Shown: positions 32,911 to 44,079, counted from the stretch's first letter. The stretch: DNA of 64,000 nt from Rhodobacteraceae bacterium EL129 (GCA_900313005.1 ONZJ01000002.1:3569909-3633908), one strand, 5' to 3'. Numbers and translations are program-made. Notes: generated from the letters alone by a model not told the origin.

Positions 32911-33578
32911 TGCTGTTTGCCGCCGGGTTTGGAACCCGCATGGGTGATCTGACAGCAGATCTTCCAAAGCCTTTGATTGAAGTGGCAGGGCAGCCATTGA
33001 TCGAACACGCGCTGTCCTTGGTTGAGGCTTACAAACCTGAAAGGGTTGTCGCCAATTTGCACTACAAACCCGAGATGCTGGAACAGTATCTCTCGGATCG
33101 CAATATTGCGTTTTCGCACGAGCTTCCCGACATTCTTGAAACCGGCGGAGGATTGCGTGCCGCCTTGCCATTGTTGGGCGAAAGCCCGCACTTTACGATG
33201 AACACCGATGCAGTCTGGAACGGGCCGAATCCTTTGTCTTTACTGGCAGAGACGTGGGATTCGGCAAAAATGGACGCACTGCTGTTATGCATTCCCTTGG
33301 ACAGCGCCTTGGGACATACTGGACAGGGTGATTTCATTTTGTCCGAAACGGGTCTGCTCAGCCGTGGTCGTGGTCAGGTTTACTCGGGTGTGCAAATCAT
33401 TAAACCCGATCTTCTGCATGAAATCGCCGAGGCTTCATTTTCACTCAATATTCTATGGGACAAGATGCTCTCAGAAGATCGGCTGTATGGCTTAAGCTAT
33501 CCGGGCAAATGGTGTGATGTCGGACGGCCTGAGGGCATCAGTCTTGCCGAAAATATGCTGGCCAACGATGATGTTTGA
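32886..33578 (+). CDS. murU: MurU-type N-acetylmuramate-1-phosphate uridylyltransferase
   Basis: 230 residues of the nucleotidyltransferase A fold: VMLFAAGFGTRMGDLTADLP (G-x-G-T-R-M and then KPL), a product-site ILETGGGLRAALPLLG, metal aspartate in FTMNTDAVW, and the C-terminal KWCDVGRPEGISLAENML. With AmgK it forms the MurNAc recycling route that bypasses MurA. A later start at 32910 lacks a ribosome site, so I keep 32886. It overlaps addB by 8 bases. Confidence 0.87.
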   Translation: MRDHPSSVMLFAAGFGTRMGDLTADLPKPLIEVAGQPLIEHALSLVEAYKPERVVANLHYKPEMLEQYLSDRNIAFSHELPDILETGGGLRAALPLLGESPHFTMNTDAVWNGPNPLSLLAETWDSAKMDALLLCIPLDSALGHTGQGDFILSETGLLSRGRGQVYSGVQIIKPDLLHEIAEASFSLNILWDKMLSEDRLYGLSYPGKWCDVGRPEGISLAENMLANDDV

Positions 33579-36519
33579 GCCATCTGATCATCCTCGCCTC
33601 TTTGGTTTGCCACCAGGCGTTGATTTTCCAAATGCTCTGATCGACGGACTGCGAAGTCGACTGAAAGGCGCCCCACCCGAGGCGTTGGCGCAGTCACATC
33701 TGATCGTCAACACCCGACGAATGGCTCGGCGCATTCGCACGCTCTTTGATAGCGGTCCCGCGCTTTTATTGCCCAAGGTCAGTCTTGTCACCGATCTGGC
33801 GGACAGTTTTTCGCTCCATGATATTCCTCGTCCATTGCCTGCACTGCGTCGACGTCTGGAATTGACACAATTGATTGCGCGTCTGTTGGATCAACAGCCC
33901 AACATTGCCCCACGCGGTGCGCTTTATGACTTGGCCGACAGCTTGGCCAATCTGATGGACGAAATGCACGGAGAAGGCGTGACCCCTGAAGTGATTGAGG
34001 CCCTCGATGTCGCCGATCAATCAGGGCATTGGGCACATATCCTTGAGTTTCTCAAGATCGTGAAGCAGGTGTTTGAGGCCGGTAAAGAAGCACCCGATGC
34101 CGAAGAGCGGCAACGCCTTTTGGTTGCTCGTCTGATTGCCAAATGGGACGTCGAGCCGCCGCAAACGCCGATCATACTTGCCGGATCCACTGGATCTCGA
34201 GGTACGACTTTGATGTTGATGAACGCCGTTGCGCGCCTTCCGCAAGGTGCGGTCGTTCTGCCTGGGTTTGATACGAACATGAAAGCCGATCAATGGTCCG
34301 CATTGATATCCGACGACAACGGGATCCTGCCCGTTGAGGACCATCCGCAATACCGATTTCTGCGCCTGATGAATGAATTGGATATTGCCTTTGATCAGAT
34401 CTTAGCATGGCACGACACACCAGCGCCGGACCCGGCGCGCAATCGACTCGTTTCGCTTGCGTTACGCCCTGTTCCCGTCACTGATCAATGGCTTCGGGAT
34501 GGACCCGAATTGGGCAACCTGCTTCCCGTCACTAAACGCATGACATTGCTTGAAGCACCGTCATCAAGAAGTGAAGCGCTGACCATTGCCATGCGGCTGC
34601 GTCAAGCTGCGGAAGATGGACAAACAGCAGCGCTGATCACTCCAGATCGAACTCTGACGCGCCAGGTCACAGCCGCATTGGATCGGTGGAATATCGTAGC
34701 AGACGACAGCGCGGGGCGGCCATTACACCTGTCACCACCCGGTCGATTCCTGCGGCATGTGGGTGATCTCATGCGCCAAAGGCTAACAGCGGAACATTTG
34801 CTGACGTTGCTCAAGCACCCTCTGGCACATTCCGGGGGTCACCGCGGAACACACTTGCGTCTGACACGCGAGCTGGAGCTGCACATCCGCAAAACCGGCC
34901 TGCCGTTTCCCGAAACCTCTGACCTTGAGGATTGGGCCGCTCGGCAAAAGGATCCTTTCGCAGCACCTTGGGTCGCTTGGCTCAGCAGTACTCTTTTCGA
35001 CCAACATCAGAATGATACTGGTGCTTTGTCAGATCAAGTCACCCGTCATTTGGCCTTGGCCGAGGCCATCGCGGATGGGTCAGCGCCTGAAAAACAAAGC
35101 GAGCTTTGGAAAGAGGACGCCGGACGTAAGGCCCAAGACGTCGTCGGCGCATTGGTGGAGCATGCTCCTTTTGGCGGGCAGATTGACCCGTTTGACTATG
35201 CAACGCTGTTCCATTCGCTTTTGGCCCGCGAAGAGGTGCGCAATCCCGATACGCCGCATCCTCATATCTTAATCTGGGGAACCCTTGAGGCACGCGTGCA
35301 AGGGGCCGATCTGGTTATTCTGGCCGGCCTGAATGAAGGAAGCTGGCCGTCCTCGCCTTCACCCGACCCTTGGTTGAACCGTGCACTCCGACATCAGGCG
35401 GGTCTGCTGTTGCCTGAACGGCGCATCGGCCTGTCGGCGCATGATTTCCAACAGGCGGTCGCTGCCAAAGAAGTTTGGTTGACCCGATCTGTCCGTTCGG
35501 ATGATGCGGAAACCGTTGCCTCCCGCTGGGTAAATCGGTTGACCAACTTGATTGCCGGCTTGCCCGATCAGGGCGGCAAGGAGGCGTTGGAAGCCATGAG
35601 GCACCGCGGCGCAATTTGGATACAACTGGCCACAGCGCTTGAAACGCCACCCAAAATCGAGTCGGCCCCGCGCCCAGCGCCTTGCCCCCCGGTCGACGTG
35701 CGCCCGCGCCAATTGTCCGTCACCGAGATCAAACGCCTGATCCGCGATCCCTATGCGATCTACGCCAAGCATGTGCTGCGTCTGCGACCGCTGAACCCAT
35801 TGATGCGTGCACCCGATGCCCTTTTGCGCGGAATTGTTTTGCACGGTGTGCTCGAAGGCTTTGTTCGGGACTCCACAGATGATCCGGCCAAGCTCACGCG
35901 CGAGTTCCTGATGGAAAGAGCCATCCTTGAACTGACCAGGTCGGTTCCTTGGGCTGAAACCCGTGCCACGTGGCTGGCCCGACTGGAGAGGGTTGCAGAT
36001 TGGTTCGTTGACACTGAGCATGCCCGGCGTGAATTGGCGCGCCCCACAGCATTTGAAGCGATCGGCAAGATCCAAATTCCATCGCTCGGATTCACCCTTA
36101 CTGCCGGCGCAGACCGCGTGGATATGGACGCGACGGGACGTCTGTACATTTACGACTACAAAACAGGTGCGGCACCGTCTGGCCCCGAACAAGCTCACTT
36201 TGACAAACAGCTATTGCTGGAGGCCGTGATCGCCGAGAATTCTGGTTTTGGAAAAATAGCGCCGAACACGGTGTCACGAGCCGTCTACATCAGCCTTGCT
36301 TCTGTTCCCAAAGAAGTGGACGCGCCTCTGATCGATGAACCAAGCAGCAAGGTCTGGACCGAGTTTCAAGAGCTCATTTCGGCTTATTTAGACCCTGATA
36401 CAGGCTTCACGGCCCGCCGCGCGCCACGCAAAATGGATGACATGTTTGAATATGATCACCTGTCCCGGTTTGGAGAATGGGATATCACCGCGAAACCCAA
36501 CAAGAAGGTGTTGGGATGA
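33571..36519 (+). CDS. addB: Double-strand break repair protein AddB (alphaproteobacterial type)
   Basis: 982 residues from ATG 33571 (MFEPSDHPRLFGLPPGVDFP); the ATG one codon before is equally possible. AddB pairs with AddA in the helicase-nuclease that resects broken ends and loads RecA. The N-terminal helicase-like half is degenerate (no clear Walker A); the C-terminal RecB-type nuclease shows TAGADRVDMDATGRLYIYDY with KTG and a downstream EAVI. The iron-sulfur cysteines of Bacillus AddB are absent: the position corresponding to CPFKYF reads DPYAIYAKHVLRL, and the C-terminal Cys cluster is missing. It overlaps addA by 4 bases. Confidence 0.94.
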   Translation: MFEPSDHPRLFGLPPGVDFPNALIDGLRSRLKGAPPEALAQSHLIVNTRRMARRIRTLFDSGPALLLPKVSLVTDLADSFSLHDIPRPLPALRRRLELTQLIARLLDQQPNIAPRGALYDLADSLANLMDEMHGEGVTPEVIEALDVADQSGHWAHILEFLKIVKQVFEAGKEAPDAEERQRLLVARLIAKWDVEPPQTPIILAGSTGSRGTTLMLMNAVARLPQGAVVLPGFDTNMKADQWSALISDDNGILPVEDHPQYRFLRLMNELDIAFDQILAWHDTPAPDPARNRLVSLALRPVPVTDQWLRDGPELGNLLPVTKRMTLLEAPSSRSEALTIAMRLRQAAEDGQTAALITPDRTLTRQVTAALDRWNIVADDSAGRPLHLSPPGRFLRHVGDLMRQRLTAEHLLTLLKHPLAHSGGHRGTHLRLTRELELHIRKTGLPFPETSDLEDWAARQKDPFAAPWVAWLSSTLFDQHQNDTGALSDQVTRHLALAEAIADGSAPEKQSELWKEDAGRKAQDVVGALVEHAPFGGQIDPFDYATLFHSLLAREEVRNPDTPHPHILIWGTLEARVQGADLVILAGLNEGSWPSSPSPDPWLNRALRHQAGLLLPERRIGLSAHDFQQAVAAKEVWLTRSVRSDDAETVASRWVNRLTNLIAGLPDQGGKEALEAMRHRGAIWIQLATALETPPKIESAPRPAPCPPVDVRPRQLSVTEIKRLIRDPYAIYAKHVLRLRPLNPLMRAPDALLRGIVLHGVLEGFVRDSTDDPAKLTREFLMERAILELTRSVPWAETRATWLARLERVADWFVDTEHARRELARPTAFEAIGKIQIPSLGFTLTAGADRVDMDATGRLYIYDYKTGAAPSGPEQAHFDKQLLLEAVIAENSGFGKIAPNTVSRAVYISLASVPKEVDAPLIDEPSSKVWTEFQELISAYLDPDTGFTARRAPRKMDDMFEYDHLSRFGEWDITAKPNKKVLG

Positions 36520-39500
36520 CCGAGCGTAACGACGCCACGAAAGTGCAGATCAAAGCAGCGCGGCCAGATCAATCGACCTGGCTTTCCGCCAATGCAGGAT
36601 CAGGCAAGACGCGCGTGCTGACTGATCGGGTGGCACGTCTCTTGCTTGACCGGGTTAATCCGCAAAACATCCTGTGCCTGACCTACACCAAAGCCGCTGC
36701 CAGCGAGATGCAGAACCGTCTGTTTCAACGGTTGGGTCATTGGGCGATGCTGCCGGATGATGGCCTTAGAAAGCAGCTGCGCGACTTGGGTATGGATGGG
36801 GAGATTGCGCATAAAGACCTGCGTCTGGCGCGCCGTCTGTTTGCCAGCGCGATCGAAACGCCCGGTGGGCTGAAAATCCAGACGATCCATTCGTTTTGTT
36901 CATCCCTCCTGCGGCGGTTTCCGTTAGAGGCGGATGTCACTCCTCAGTTCACCGAAATGGAAGAGCGCGACGCCGCCTTGCTGCGCTCACAAGTCACCGA
37001 AGAAATAGCAAGCGGACCGGATGCCGGACTGCTTTATGATGTAGCGCGCTATTATGGCGGCGAAAGCTTTGAGGATTTGACTGCTGAAATTGTCCGGCGT
37101 CGCTCAGCATTTGCAAAAGGTCTGACAGATGACGCCCTCAGCGCCCAATTTGGGCAGGACGCCAACATTACTCTCGAACAGATTGCGGCGCAGGTGTTCT
37201 TGGGGTCAGAACGATCTCTGCTCGACCCGTTGGTGGCGGCTTTGATGGCAAGCGGAAAAAACGATGTCAAAGCCGGTCTAAAACTTGGAGCTCTCCAAGA
37301 TTTGGACGCGCGGGCCCTGCCTGTTCTCGAATCTGTATTTCTTACTGGTAAGGGCGCCAAAGAGCCTTTTACATCGAAGATCGGCAGCTTTCCGACCAAG
37401 GGCTGCCGCGCAAATCTCGAAGCCATCATGCCGCAGGTTGAGCAATGGATGCAGCGCGTGGAGACTGCGCGTGACCTGCGACTGGTGGCCGATGCCGTCG
37501 CCAAAACCCGCGCCTTACATGCCTTTGCCAACGTGTTCCTTCCAGCATATGAGACCATCAAAACCCGGCGTGGATTGTTGGACTTTGACGACCTGATTTT
37601 GCGCGCCCGGGATCTGTTGACCGACCCCAATGTCGCAGCTTGGGTGCTTTTCCGGCTGGATGGCGGCATCGACCATATTCTGGTGGATGAAGCCCAGGAC
37701 ACCAGCCCGGTGCAATGGCAGGTGATCGAACGCCTGGCACAGGAACTGACCAGTGGCGAAGGCGCGCGTACGGATGTTCTGCGCACGATCTTTGTGGTCG
37801 GCGACAAAAAGCAATCCATCTATTCATTCCAAGGCGCCGATCCTCGGGAATTTGACCGAATGCGGACCGAGTTTGAAACTCGGCTGGCATCAGGTCAGAA
37901 GACGCTGGAAAACATGGAGATGGCGTATTCTTTCCGCTCGTCCCATGCCATTTTGGATCTGGTTGATCATACCTTCAGCAGAGCTGAGCAAAGCGGGTTT
38001 TCCTCAGAACATCCCCACATCGCGTTCAAGGCGGACATGCCAGGCCGCGTCGATTTGTGGCCCGTCATTCCCAAACCCGAAAGCGAAGACAAACCCGCAT
38101 GGCACAAACCTGTGGACGTGAAGGCCACCAATGACCCTGCCGTTGTGCTGGCCCGCCAAATTGCCGAGACGATTGATGACCTGATCAAATCGAAACACCC
38201 GATCCCGCATGAACCTGAACACGGCGGCCCGTATATCAGCCGCCCCGTAACGGAAGGGGATTTCCTGATATTGGTGCAGCGGCGCTCAGACCTGTTTCAT
38301 GAAATCATCCGCGCATGTAAGGCACGCAATCTTTCTGTTGCGGGGGCGGACCGGTTGAAGGTCGCTGCAGAACTCGCTGTGCGCGATCTGGCCGCATTGC
38401 TGACGTTCTTGGCCACACCCGAAGACAATCTATCGCTGGCCATTGCGTTGAAATCGCCGATCCTGGGCTGGGACGAGGCGAAGCTCTACGATCTCGCACA
38501 GGGCCGGTCGGATACTTATCTTTGGGCCGAGATGCGCAATCGGGCCGAGGAATTTCCAGAGACTTATGCCATTCTGCGGGATCTGCGGGACCAGGCCGAT
38601 TTTCTACGGCCCTACGACCTGATTGAACGCATCCTGACCCGGCATGAAGGCAGGCGTAACATTCTGGGTCGATTAGGATCAGAAGCCGAAGATGGAATTG
38701 ATGCACTGCTATCGCAGTCCATGGCCTATGAGCGACATGCGGTAGACAGTCTGACGGGATTTCTGGTTTGGCTGGAAAGTGACGAACTGGAAATCAAACG
38801 GCAAATGGACAGCGCCGGTGATCGCATTCGCGTCATGACCGTACACGGCGCAAAGGGTCTGGAAGCACCTATCGTTATTCTGCCGGACACTGGCGTCCGC
38901 AAGATCACGCTGCGTGATCGGGTGATTGTGTCGGATGGCATTCCATTGTGGCGCACCACGTCAGATGCGTCACCCAGCGCGATCAAAGCCACAACAGATA
39001 AGATCAAGGAGGCCGAACGTGCCGAGCGAGATCGGTTGCTCTATGTCGCCGTGACCCGTGCTGAAAAATGGTTGATCGTTGCTGCCGCGGGCGAGTTGGG
39101 GACACAAGGTGACACTTGGTATGAAAAGATCGAAGCCGGATTGCAGCTGGCAGATGCCAATCCGTACTCGTTTCCAATAGGTGAAGGTCTACGTCTCGAA
39201 CATGGGGTCTGGGGGCAGACGCTTGTGGACGTCAAAGAACAAACACCACTTAAGCCCGTCGTTTTGGACACCTTCTTTAACTCGCCTGCCCCTGAGGTTT
39301 CTCTCCCGCCCGCCACGCTCAGCCCCTCTGAGCTAGGGGGGGTCAAAGCTTTGCCAGGTGAAGATGGGCAGGATGAAGACGCGGCGAAGCTGCGCGGCAC
39401 TCAAATCCACCGTCTGCTTGAGATTTTGCCTGGTGTTCCCCGGGATGAATGGCCAGATAAGGCTGCACAAATCTTAGGGCACCCCTCTGATCTCCAAAGC

Positions 39501-39881
39501 ATACTGGACGAAGTGACCTTGGTTTTGACCTCTCCTGAATTGGCAGAGGTGTTCGGTAAAGCCGCATTGCGGGAAGTGCCTATCACCGCGAATCTCGACG
39601 CTTTGCACGCGAGACGCATTCACGGTGTTATCGACGTGCTGGTGGTTAACTCTGATCGCGTTCTGGCGATTGATTTCAAATCAAATGCGGTTGTGCCAGA
39701 AACCGTCACCGATTGCCCAATTGGTCTGCTTCGGCAAATGGGCGCTTATGCACACGCGCTTGCCAGCATCTATCCCAATCGTAAAATTGAGACGGCGCTG
39801 CTTTGGACCAGGACTGCCGATCTCATGGTTCTGCCACACGATCTTGTGACTAAAGCCTTGGTGAACACCCATATATCTTGA
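36516..39881 (+). CDS. addA: Double-strand break repair helicase AddA (alphaproteobacterial type)
   Basis: 1121 residues from ATG 36516 (ATGA overlap with addB). UvrD-like helicase motifs in order: [20 protein letters not shown] (I, near residue 23), [12 protein letters not shown] (Ia), [14 protein letters not shown] (II), [18 protein letters not shown] (III), [13 protein letters not shown] (IV), [20 protein letters not shown] (V) and [16 protein letters not shown] (VI). The C-terminal nuclease shows [14 protein letters not shown] and [10 protein letters not shown]. Subunit of the AddAB resection machine; operon murU-addB-addA. Confidence 0.97.
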   Translation: MTERNDATKVQIKAARPDQSTWLSANAGSGKTRVLTDRVARLLLDRVNPQNILCLTYTKAAASEMQNRLFQRLGHWAMLPDDGLRKQLRDLGMDGEIAHKDLRLARRLFASAIETPGGLKIQTIHSFCSSLLRRFPLEADVTPQFTEMEERDAALLRSQVTEEIASGPDAGLLYDVARYYGGESFEDLTAEIVRRRSAFAKGLTDDALSAQFGQDANITLEQIAAQVFLGSERSLLDPLVAALMASGKNDVKAGLKLGALQDLDARALPVLESVFLTGKGAKEPFTSKIGSFPTKGCRANLEAIMPQVEQWMQRVETARDLRLVADAVAKTRALHAFANVFLPAYETIKTRRGLLDFDDLILRARDLLTDPNVAAWVLFRLDGGIDHILVDEAQDTSPVQWQVIERLAQELTSGEGARTDVLRTIFVVGDKKQSIYSFQGADPREFDRMRTEFETRLASGQKTLENMEMAYSFRSSHAILDLVDHTFSRAEQSGFSSEHPHIAFKADMPGRVDLWPVIPKPESEDKPAWHKPVDVKATNDPAVVLARQIAETIDDLIKSKHPIPHEPEHGGPYISRPVTEGDFLILVQRRSDLFHEIIRACKARNLSVAGADRLKVAAELAVRDLAALLTFLATPEDNLSLAIALKSPILGWDEAKLYDLAQGRSDTYLWAEMRNRAEEFPETYAILRDLRDQADFLRPYDLIERILTRHEGRRNILGRLGSEAEDGIDALLSQSMAYERHAVDSLTGFLVWLESDELEIKRQMDSAGDRIRVMTVHGAKGLEAPIVILPDTGVRKITLRDRVIVSDGIPLWRTTSDASPSAIKATTDKIKEAERAERDRLLYVAVTRAEKWLIVAAAGELGTQGDTWYEKIEAGLQLADANPYSFPIGEGLRLEHGVWGQTLVDVKEQTPLKPVVLDTFFNSPAPEVSLPPATLSPSELGGVKALPGEDGQDEDAAKLRGTQIHRLLEILPGVPRDEWPDKAAQILGHPSDLQSILDEVTLVLTSPELAEVFGKAALREVPITANLDALHARRIHGVIDVLVVNSDRVLAIDFKSNAVVPETVTDCPIGLLRQMGAYAHALASIYPNRKIETALLWTRTADLMVLPHDLVTKALVNTHIS

Positions 39882-39943
39882 CCTTCGCCAATGACGTACA
39901 TAGGTTGCGAGCCTGTGCCCGCACCCTGATAGGAGAGAGTCCC

Positions 39944-40264
39944 ATGGCCACCGTTGCCGTAACCGACGAAACATTTGATGCCGAAGTAAAGAATTCCGAC
40001 GTCCCCGTTGTGGTGGATTTCTGGGCCGAATGGTGTGGCCCCTGTAAACAGATCGGCCCTGCTCTGGAAGAGTTGGCAGCTGAAATGGGCGACAAGATCA
40101 AAATCGCCAAGGTCGATGTCGACAGCAACCCGAACTCTGCCGTTCAAATGGGTGTGCGTGGTATCCCCGCGCTTTTCATCTTCAAGGATGGCGAAGTGGT
40201 GTCCAATCGCGCAGGTGCCGCCCCAAAGGCCGCATTGCAAAGCTGGATCGAAGAAAGCATCTGA
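39944..40264 (+). CDS. trxA: Thioredoxin TrxA
   Basis: 106 residues from ATG 39944, with AGGAGAG upstream. Active site WCGPCK in [18 protein letters not shown], the buried aspartate and the cis-proline in [13 protein letters not shown] are all present. General disulfide reductant. It is 62 bases after addA, in the usual alphaproteobacterial addAB-trxA order, and is closed by a strong terminator at 40287-40312. Confidence 0.98.
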   Translation: MATVAVTDETFDAEVKNSDVPVVVDFWAEWCGPCKQIGPALEELAAEMGDKIKIAKVDVDSNPNSAVQMGVRGIPALFIFKDGEVVSNRAGAAPKAALQSWIEESI

Positions 40265-40286
40265 ACTTTCGACGACCGCGAAGACG

Positions 40287-40312
40287 AAGGGCGCTCACTC
40301 GGCGCCCTTTTT
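40287..40312 (+). terminator. Rho-independent terminator after trxA
   Basis: Stem GGGCGC/GCGCCC (40289-40294 with 40302-40307), 7-base loop, then five T. It starts 22 bases after the trxA stop and isolates the divL-trxA block from hslV. Confidence 0.88.
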
Positions 40313-40389
40313 GTTTGGCACATGTCTGTCTCTTGCGACCCACCAATTCAAACGCCATATAGGAGCGACCCAACAGAAAGGCCGACCCA

Positions 40390-40947
40390 ATGTCTGATAG
40401 TGAATTCCCCGGATGGCATGGCACCACGATCATCGGTGTCCGCAAAGGCGGCGAAGTGGTGATTGCGGGCGATGGTCAGGTTAGCCTGGGTCAAACAGTG
40501 ATCAAGGGCACGGCTCGCAAGGTACGGCGGTTGTCTCCGGGCGGATATGATGTTGTAGCAGGCTTTGCAGGTTCAACCGCAGACGCTTTTACGCTGTTAG
40601 AGCGGTTGGAATCCAAGTTGGAAGCAACGCCCGGACAATTGCAACGTGCGAGCGTCGAGTTGGCCAAAGACTGGCGCACCGACAAGTATCTGCAAAAACT
40701 GGAAGCCATGTTGATCGTCACTGATGGAACTGAGCTCTATGTCATCACCGGAGCTGGCGATGTATTGGAGCCCGAACATGATGTAACGGCTATCGGCTCG
40801 GGCGGGAACTTTGCCCTGGCAGCTGCCCGTGGAATGATGGATACGGATAAGTCGGCTGAACAAGTCGCCCGAGATGCGATGGCGATTGCTGCGGATATTT
40901 GTGTTTATACGAACGGCAATCTGACGGTGGAAAAAATAGGGGGCTGA
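40390..40947 (+). CDS. hslV: ATP-dependent protease subunit HslV (ClpQ)
   Basis: 185 residues. The mature N-terminal threonine is in [13 protein letters not shown]; the conserved [25 protein letters not shown] and [12 protein letters not shown] motifs follow, as does the C-terminal [12 protein letters not shown]. HslV forms a double hexamer capped by the HslU unfoldase. The partner hslU lies 1.7 kb downstream instead of adjacent, separated by the DM13 and DUF2157 genes. Start ATG 40390 is preceded by GAAAGG. Confidence 0.97.
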   Translation: MSDSEFPGWHGTTIIGVRKGGEVVIAGDGQVSLGQTVIKGTARKVRRLSPGGYDVVAGFAGSTADAFTLLERLESKLEATPGQLQRASVELAKDWRTDKYLQKLEAMLIVTDGTELYVITGAGDVLEPEHDVTAIGSGGNFALAAARGMMDTDKSAEQVARDAMAIAADICVYTNGNLTVEKIGG

Positions 40948-40990
40948 CAGCTCGCGGCCCTCAACCCCCGATTACAAATCCGTGAGTGGA

Positions 40991-41401
40991 TTACTTCAGG
41001 CTGGCTACACCCAGCGGCACACCTGCAACTTCGCACCAAATGTAAACTTCGTTGTAATCGGCAACGGACCAGACCGAAGGAACGGCGTACCGTTGTTTGC
41101 CAGTCAGGCTGACAAGCGCGCCCAGATAACCTTCTTTGTTCACTTCGCCATCTTTGCCAAAGATCACGCGCGGGTCAGGACCACCATCAAGCGAGAAGTC
41201 ATCGCCCAGATCCACAAAAGTACGATCGCCTTCCTTGACGATTTTAACCGAACCCGAGGTCACATGATTGCTGCGGCCTTCAAACATGCCGGATGATGCG
41301 ACCATCATCTCTTGGGCAATGGCGGTGTTGGCTGTTGACGCCAACAATGTTGCGGCGGTTACGGCACCTGTCGTGCGCAGGAATGTACGGCGATTGATCA
41401 T
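40991..41401 (-). CDS. Tat-exported DM13-domain protein
   Basis: 136 residues. A twin-arginine signal (NRRTFLRTTGAVTAATLLAS) ends near residue 30. The rest is a DM13-like domain: SGMFEGRSNHVTSGSVKIVK, RTFVDLGDDFSLDGGPDPRV and VYIWCEVAGVPLGVASL with the single conserved cysteine. DM13 is proposed to take part in redox chemistry, probably as a cytochrome-like or metal-binding fold. Tat export suggests the protein folds with a cofactor before secretion. GGAGGA lies 6 bases before the ATG. It is encoded opposite to hslV and the DUF2157 gene. Confidence 0.82.
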   Translation of the reverse strand: MINRRTFLRTTGAVTAATLLASTANTAIAQEMMVASSGMFEGRSNHVTSGSVKIVKEGDRTFVDLGDDFSLDGGPDPRVIFGKDGEVNKEGYLGALVSLTGKQRYAVPSVWSVADYNEVYIWCEVAGVPLGVASLK

Positions 41402-41413
41402 GGGATGTCCTCC

Positions 41414-41434
41414 TTGGGGTTAAACGATCCCCAA
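41414..41434 (-). promoter_or_regulatory. Hairpin adjoining the ribosome site of the DM13 gene
   Basis: TTGGGG (41414-41419) and CCCCAA (41429-41434) form a 6-bp stem with a 9-base loop. On the minus strand the stem ends directly against the GGAGGA ribosome site (41408-41413). Could be an mRNA stabiliser or translation control element. Confidence 0.35.
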
Positions 41435-41602
41435 ACACATAGACAAAACTGAACTATGCAAAACCCTTTGAAACCTGTTCTCACAACCCTCTCATTCCAC
41501 GTGATCGCTTCGTTAATTTCCGTGATATCCAGTCTTGCGCTTCAATCCGAGCACAATTGACCATAGATATTGCCCAACAGAGTGACGAACAGGTTTTGTA
41601 CA

Positions 41603-42661
41603 ATGCAATTGAACGAAGACGATATTCGCGCTGCAACTGCAGCTGGTATCATTGATGAAGCGCAAGCCGCCGGACTGACGACGCTTGCTCACAAACGGAC
41701 AGGACGTCTGGCCAGAGGGCTGCCGGAGGATGAGCCATTTGAGCTTTTCAAAGGCTTTGCCGAGATCTTTGTTTCTCTCGGTCTGATCCTTCTGATCGGC
41801 AGTGCGATGGCCTTTGCCGCTGCCATCGGAGGTGTCTTTGCTATCACACTTGGTTTGGCAGCATTGTGCTGGTTCGCTGGGCTTTACTTTACTCAAAAGC
41901 GGCGGATGACACTGCCATCAATTGTGTTGGTGTCAGGATACTCCATCGGGATCGGATCGTTTCTTGCATGGTTGTTCGATGCCATTGGATTTGATGGATC
42001 TGGGTTTGCAATCGTCATGATTGGTATCCTGGGGGTCCTGGCCATGTTGCTGCATTTTCGCAAATTCCATGTTCCGTTCTCGATGTTCCTGGCCGGGCTC
42101 TATGGGTTACTTGTGGTGTTCGGGTTCACTGCTGAGGTCAGTCTGGACGATATGTTTGTCAGCGACTTTGATACACTGTTCGACCTGCGCCAGGGCAGTA
42201 GCTTTGCCATTGCGACGCTGATATTCGGGATCTTCGCGTTTATTGCGGGCCTCTGGTTTGATTTGCGTGATCCGCACCGTGTGGGCCGCATGGCCCGCTC
42301 GGCCTTTTGGCTGCATATGTTGGCGGCTCCGGCAATGGTCAACACCGTGATGATGACCGCCTATAACGTGCAGGGGCCAATGGGTATGGTGCTGACCATC
42401 TTTGGCCTGACATTGATCACTATATTCGCCCTGATTATCGACAGACGGTCGTTCCTGACTGCTGGTCTGGGATATCTGGCTGCCGTCATCTTTAGCTTGC
42501 TGGAACAAGGCGGCGGGAATTTGTCCATTCCAACGCTGATGCTTGTACTGGGTGCAATCGTCACTTATCTCGGCACCTTCTGGACCAATCTGCGCGTGCG
42601 CCTTATGCAGGCGTTGCCAGTGTTTCCCGGCAAGACCCGCCTGCCCCCTTATTCGGAGTGA
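41603..42661 (+). CDS. DUF2157-like multi-spanning membrane protein
   Basis: 352 residues from ATG 41603 ([20 protein letters not shown]). A soluble N-terminus of about 55 residues with the short helical DUF2157 opening precedes some nine to ten membrane segments (for example [36 protein letters not shown]). Function unknown. It ends 2 bases before the hslU start and is therefore probably co-transcribed with hslU. A small cytosolic tail ends LPPYSE. Confidence 0.75.
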   Translation: MQLNEDDIRAATAAGIIDEAQAAGLTTLAHKRTGRLARGLPEDEPFELFKGFAEIFVSLGLILLIGSAMAFAAAIGGVFAITLGLAALCWFAGLYFTQKRRMTLPSIVLVSGYSIGIGSFLAWLFDAIGFDGSGFAIVMIGILGVLAMLLHFRKFHVPFSMFLAGLYGLLVVFGFTAEVSLDDMFVSDFDTLFDLRQGSSFAIATLIFGIFAFIAGLWFDLRDPHRVGRMARSAFWLHMLAAPAMVNTVMMTAYNVQGPMGMVLTIFGLTLITIFALIIDRRSFLTAGLGYLAAVIFSLLEQGGGNLSIPTLMLVLGAIVTYLGTFWTNLRVRLMQALPVFPGKTRLPPYSE

Positions 42662-42663
42662 CC

Positions 42664-43974
42664 ATGACCGACCTCACCCCCCGCGAAATCGTTTCCGAAC
42701 TGGACCGATTCATCATTGGCCAATCAGATGCCAAACGCGCCACTGCTGTCGCCCTGCGTAACCGCTGGCGTCGCAAGCAATTGTCCGATGATTTACGTGA
42801 CGAGGTCTATCCAAAGAATATCCTGATGATCGGACCAACTGGCGTAGGAAAAACTGAAATCAGCCGCCGCTTGGCGAAACTGGCGCGTGCGCCGTTCATC
42901 AAGGTCGAAGCCACCAAGTTTACCGAGGTTGGGTATGTAGGCCGGGATGTCGAACAAATCATCCGCGATCTGGTGGATACCGCCATCGTGGATACGCGCG
43001 AATGGATGCGTGAAGACGTCAAAGCCAAGGCCCATGCCCGTGCCGAAGAGCGCGTGATCGACGCCATTGCAGGTGAGGAAGCGCGAGAGGGGACGCGGGA
43101 TATGTTCCGCAAAAAACTAAAAGATGGCCTGTTAGACGATACAGTAATCGAGTTGGAAATTGCCGACACCTCAAACCCCATGGGCGGCATGATGGACGTG
43201 CCCGGACAACCCGGTAGCCAGATGGGCATGATGAATATCGGTGACATTTTTGGCAAAGCCTTTGGCGGCCGCACTGTGCGCAAGAAAATGACTGTGGCCG
43301 AAAGCTATGACATTCTGATCAGCGACGAGGCCGATAAGCTGCTGGATGATGAAACTGTAAACAAGGCCGCGCTGGATGCTGTTGAACAAAACGGCATCGT
43401 CTTCCTGGACGAAATAGACAAAGTCTGTGCTCGCTCGGATGCGCGTGGCGGAGACGTCAGTCGTGAAGGCGTGCAACGTGATCTCTTACCTCTTATCGAG
43501 GGCACCACCGTGTCGACTAAACATGGTGCCGTGAAGACCGATCATATCCTGTTCATCGCATCAGGTGCGTTCCATATCGCAAAGCCATCTGATCTTCTGC
43601 CAGAGCTGCAGGGCCGTCTTCCCATACGCGTCGAATTGCGTGCACTGACAGAAGAGGACTTTGTGCGCATTTTGACCGAGACAGACAATGCTTTGACCCG
43701 CCAGTATTCAGCCCTCATGGGCACTGAAGAGGTCGAGGTGACATTCACGGATGACGGCATCGCCGCCCTTGCCCGGATCGCAGCCGAGGTGAACCAATCC
43801 ATTGAAAACATCGGAGCGCGTCGGCTCTACACGGTGATGGAACGCGTGTTCGAAGAACTTAGCTTCACCGCCCCGGATCGGTCTGGCGATAAGGTCGAGG
43901 TGAATGCGGAGTTTGTTGAGGCCAACCTGGGCGAGCTTTCCAAATCGGCTGATCTCAGTCGATATGTTTTGTAA
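42664..43974 (+). CDS. hslU: ATP-dependent protease ATPase subunit HslU (ClpY)
   Basis: 436 residues from ATG 42664 ([20 protein letters not shown]), CGGAG 5 bases upstream. Walker [14 protein letters not shown] at about 57-69, pore-loop [14 protein letters not shown], the I-domain insert ([20 protein letters not shown]) with a Met/Gly-rich stretch, Walker [11 protein letters not shown] and the sensor-2 [13 protein letters not shown]. The C-terminal LSRYVL inserts into HslV. Unfolds substrates for HslV (40390). Confidence 0.98.
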   Translation: MTDLTPREIVSELDRFIIGQSDAKRATAVALRNRWRRKQLSDDLRDEVYPKNILMIGPTGVGKTEISRRLAKLARAPFIKVEATKFTEVGYVGRDVEQIIRDLVDTAIVDTREWMREDVKAKAHARAEERVIDAIAGEEAREGTRDMFRKKLKDGLLDDTVIELEIADTSNPMGGMMDVPGQPGSQMGMMNIGDIFGKAFGGRTVRKKMTVAESYDILISDEADKLLDDETVNKAALDAVEQNGIVFLDEIDKVCARSDARGGDVSREGVQRDLLPLIEGTTVSTKHGAVKTDHILFIASGAFHIAKPSDLLPELQGRLPIRVELRALTEEDFVRILTETDNALTRQYSALMGTEEVEVTFTDDGIAALARIAAEVNQSIENIGARRLYTVMERVFEELSFTAPDRSGDKVEVNAEFVEANLGELSKSADLSRYVL

Positions 43975-44079
43975 AAGCAAACGAAAAAACGCCTGAAGCC
44001 AGATTTTCAATTGGTGCTTTAGCAATCCGGAAAACTCGAAACTTCTTTTCTTCTGCATCTTTCCGGGTGACAGAGGATT

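Noticed and set aside
35359-36198. Open frame of about 279 codons opposite addB
   Set aside because: Antisense to the AddB nuclease region, with low-complexity composition and no start signal.
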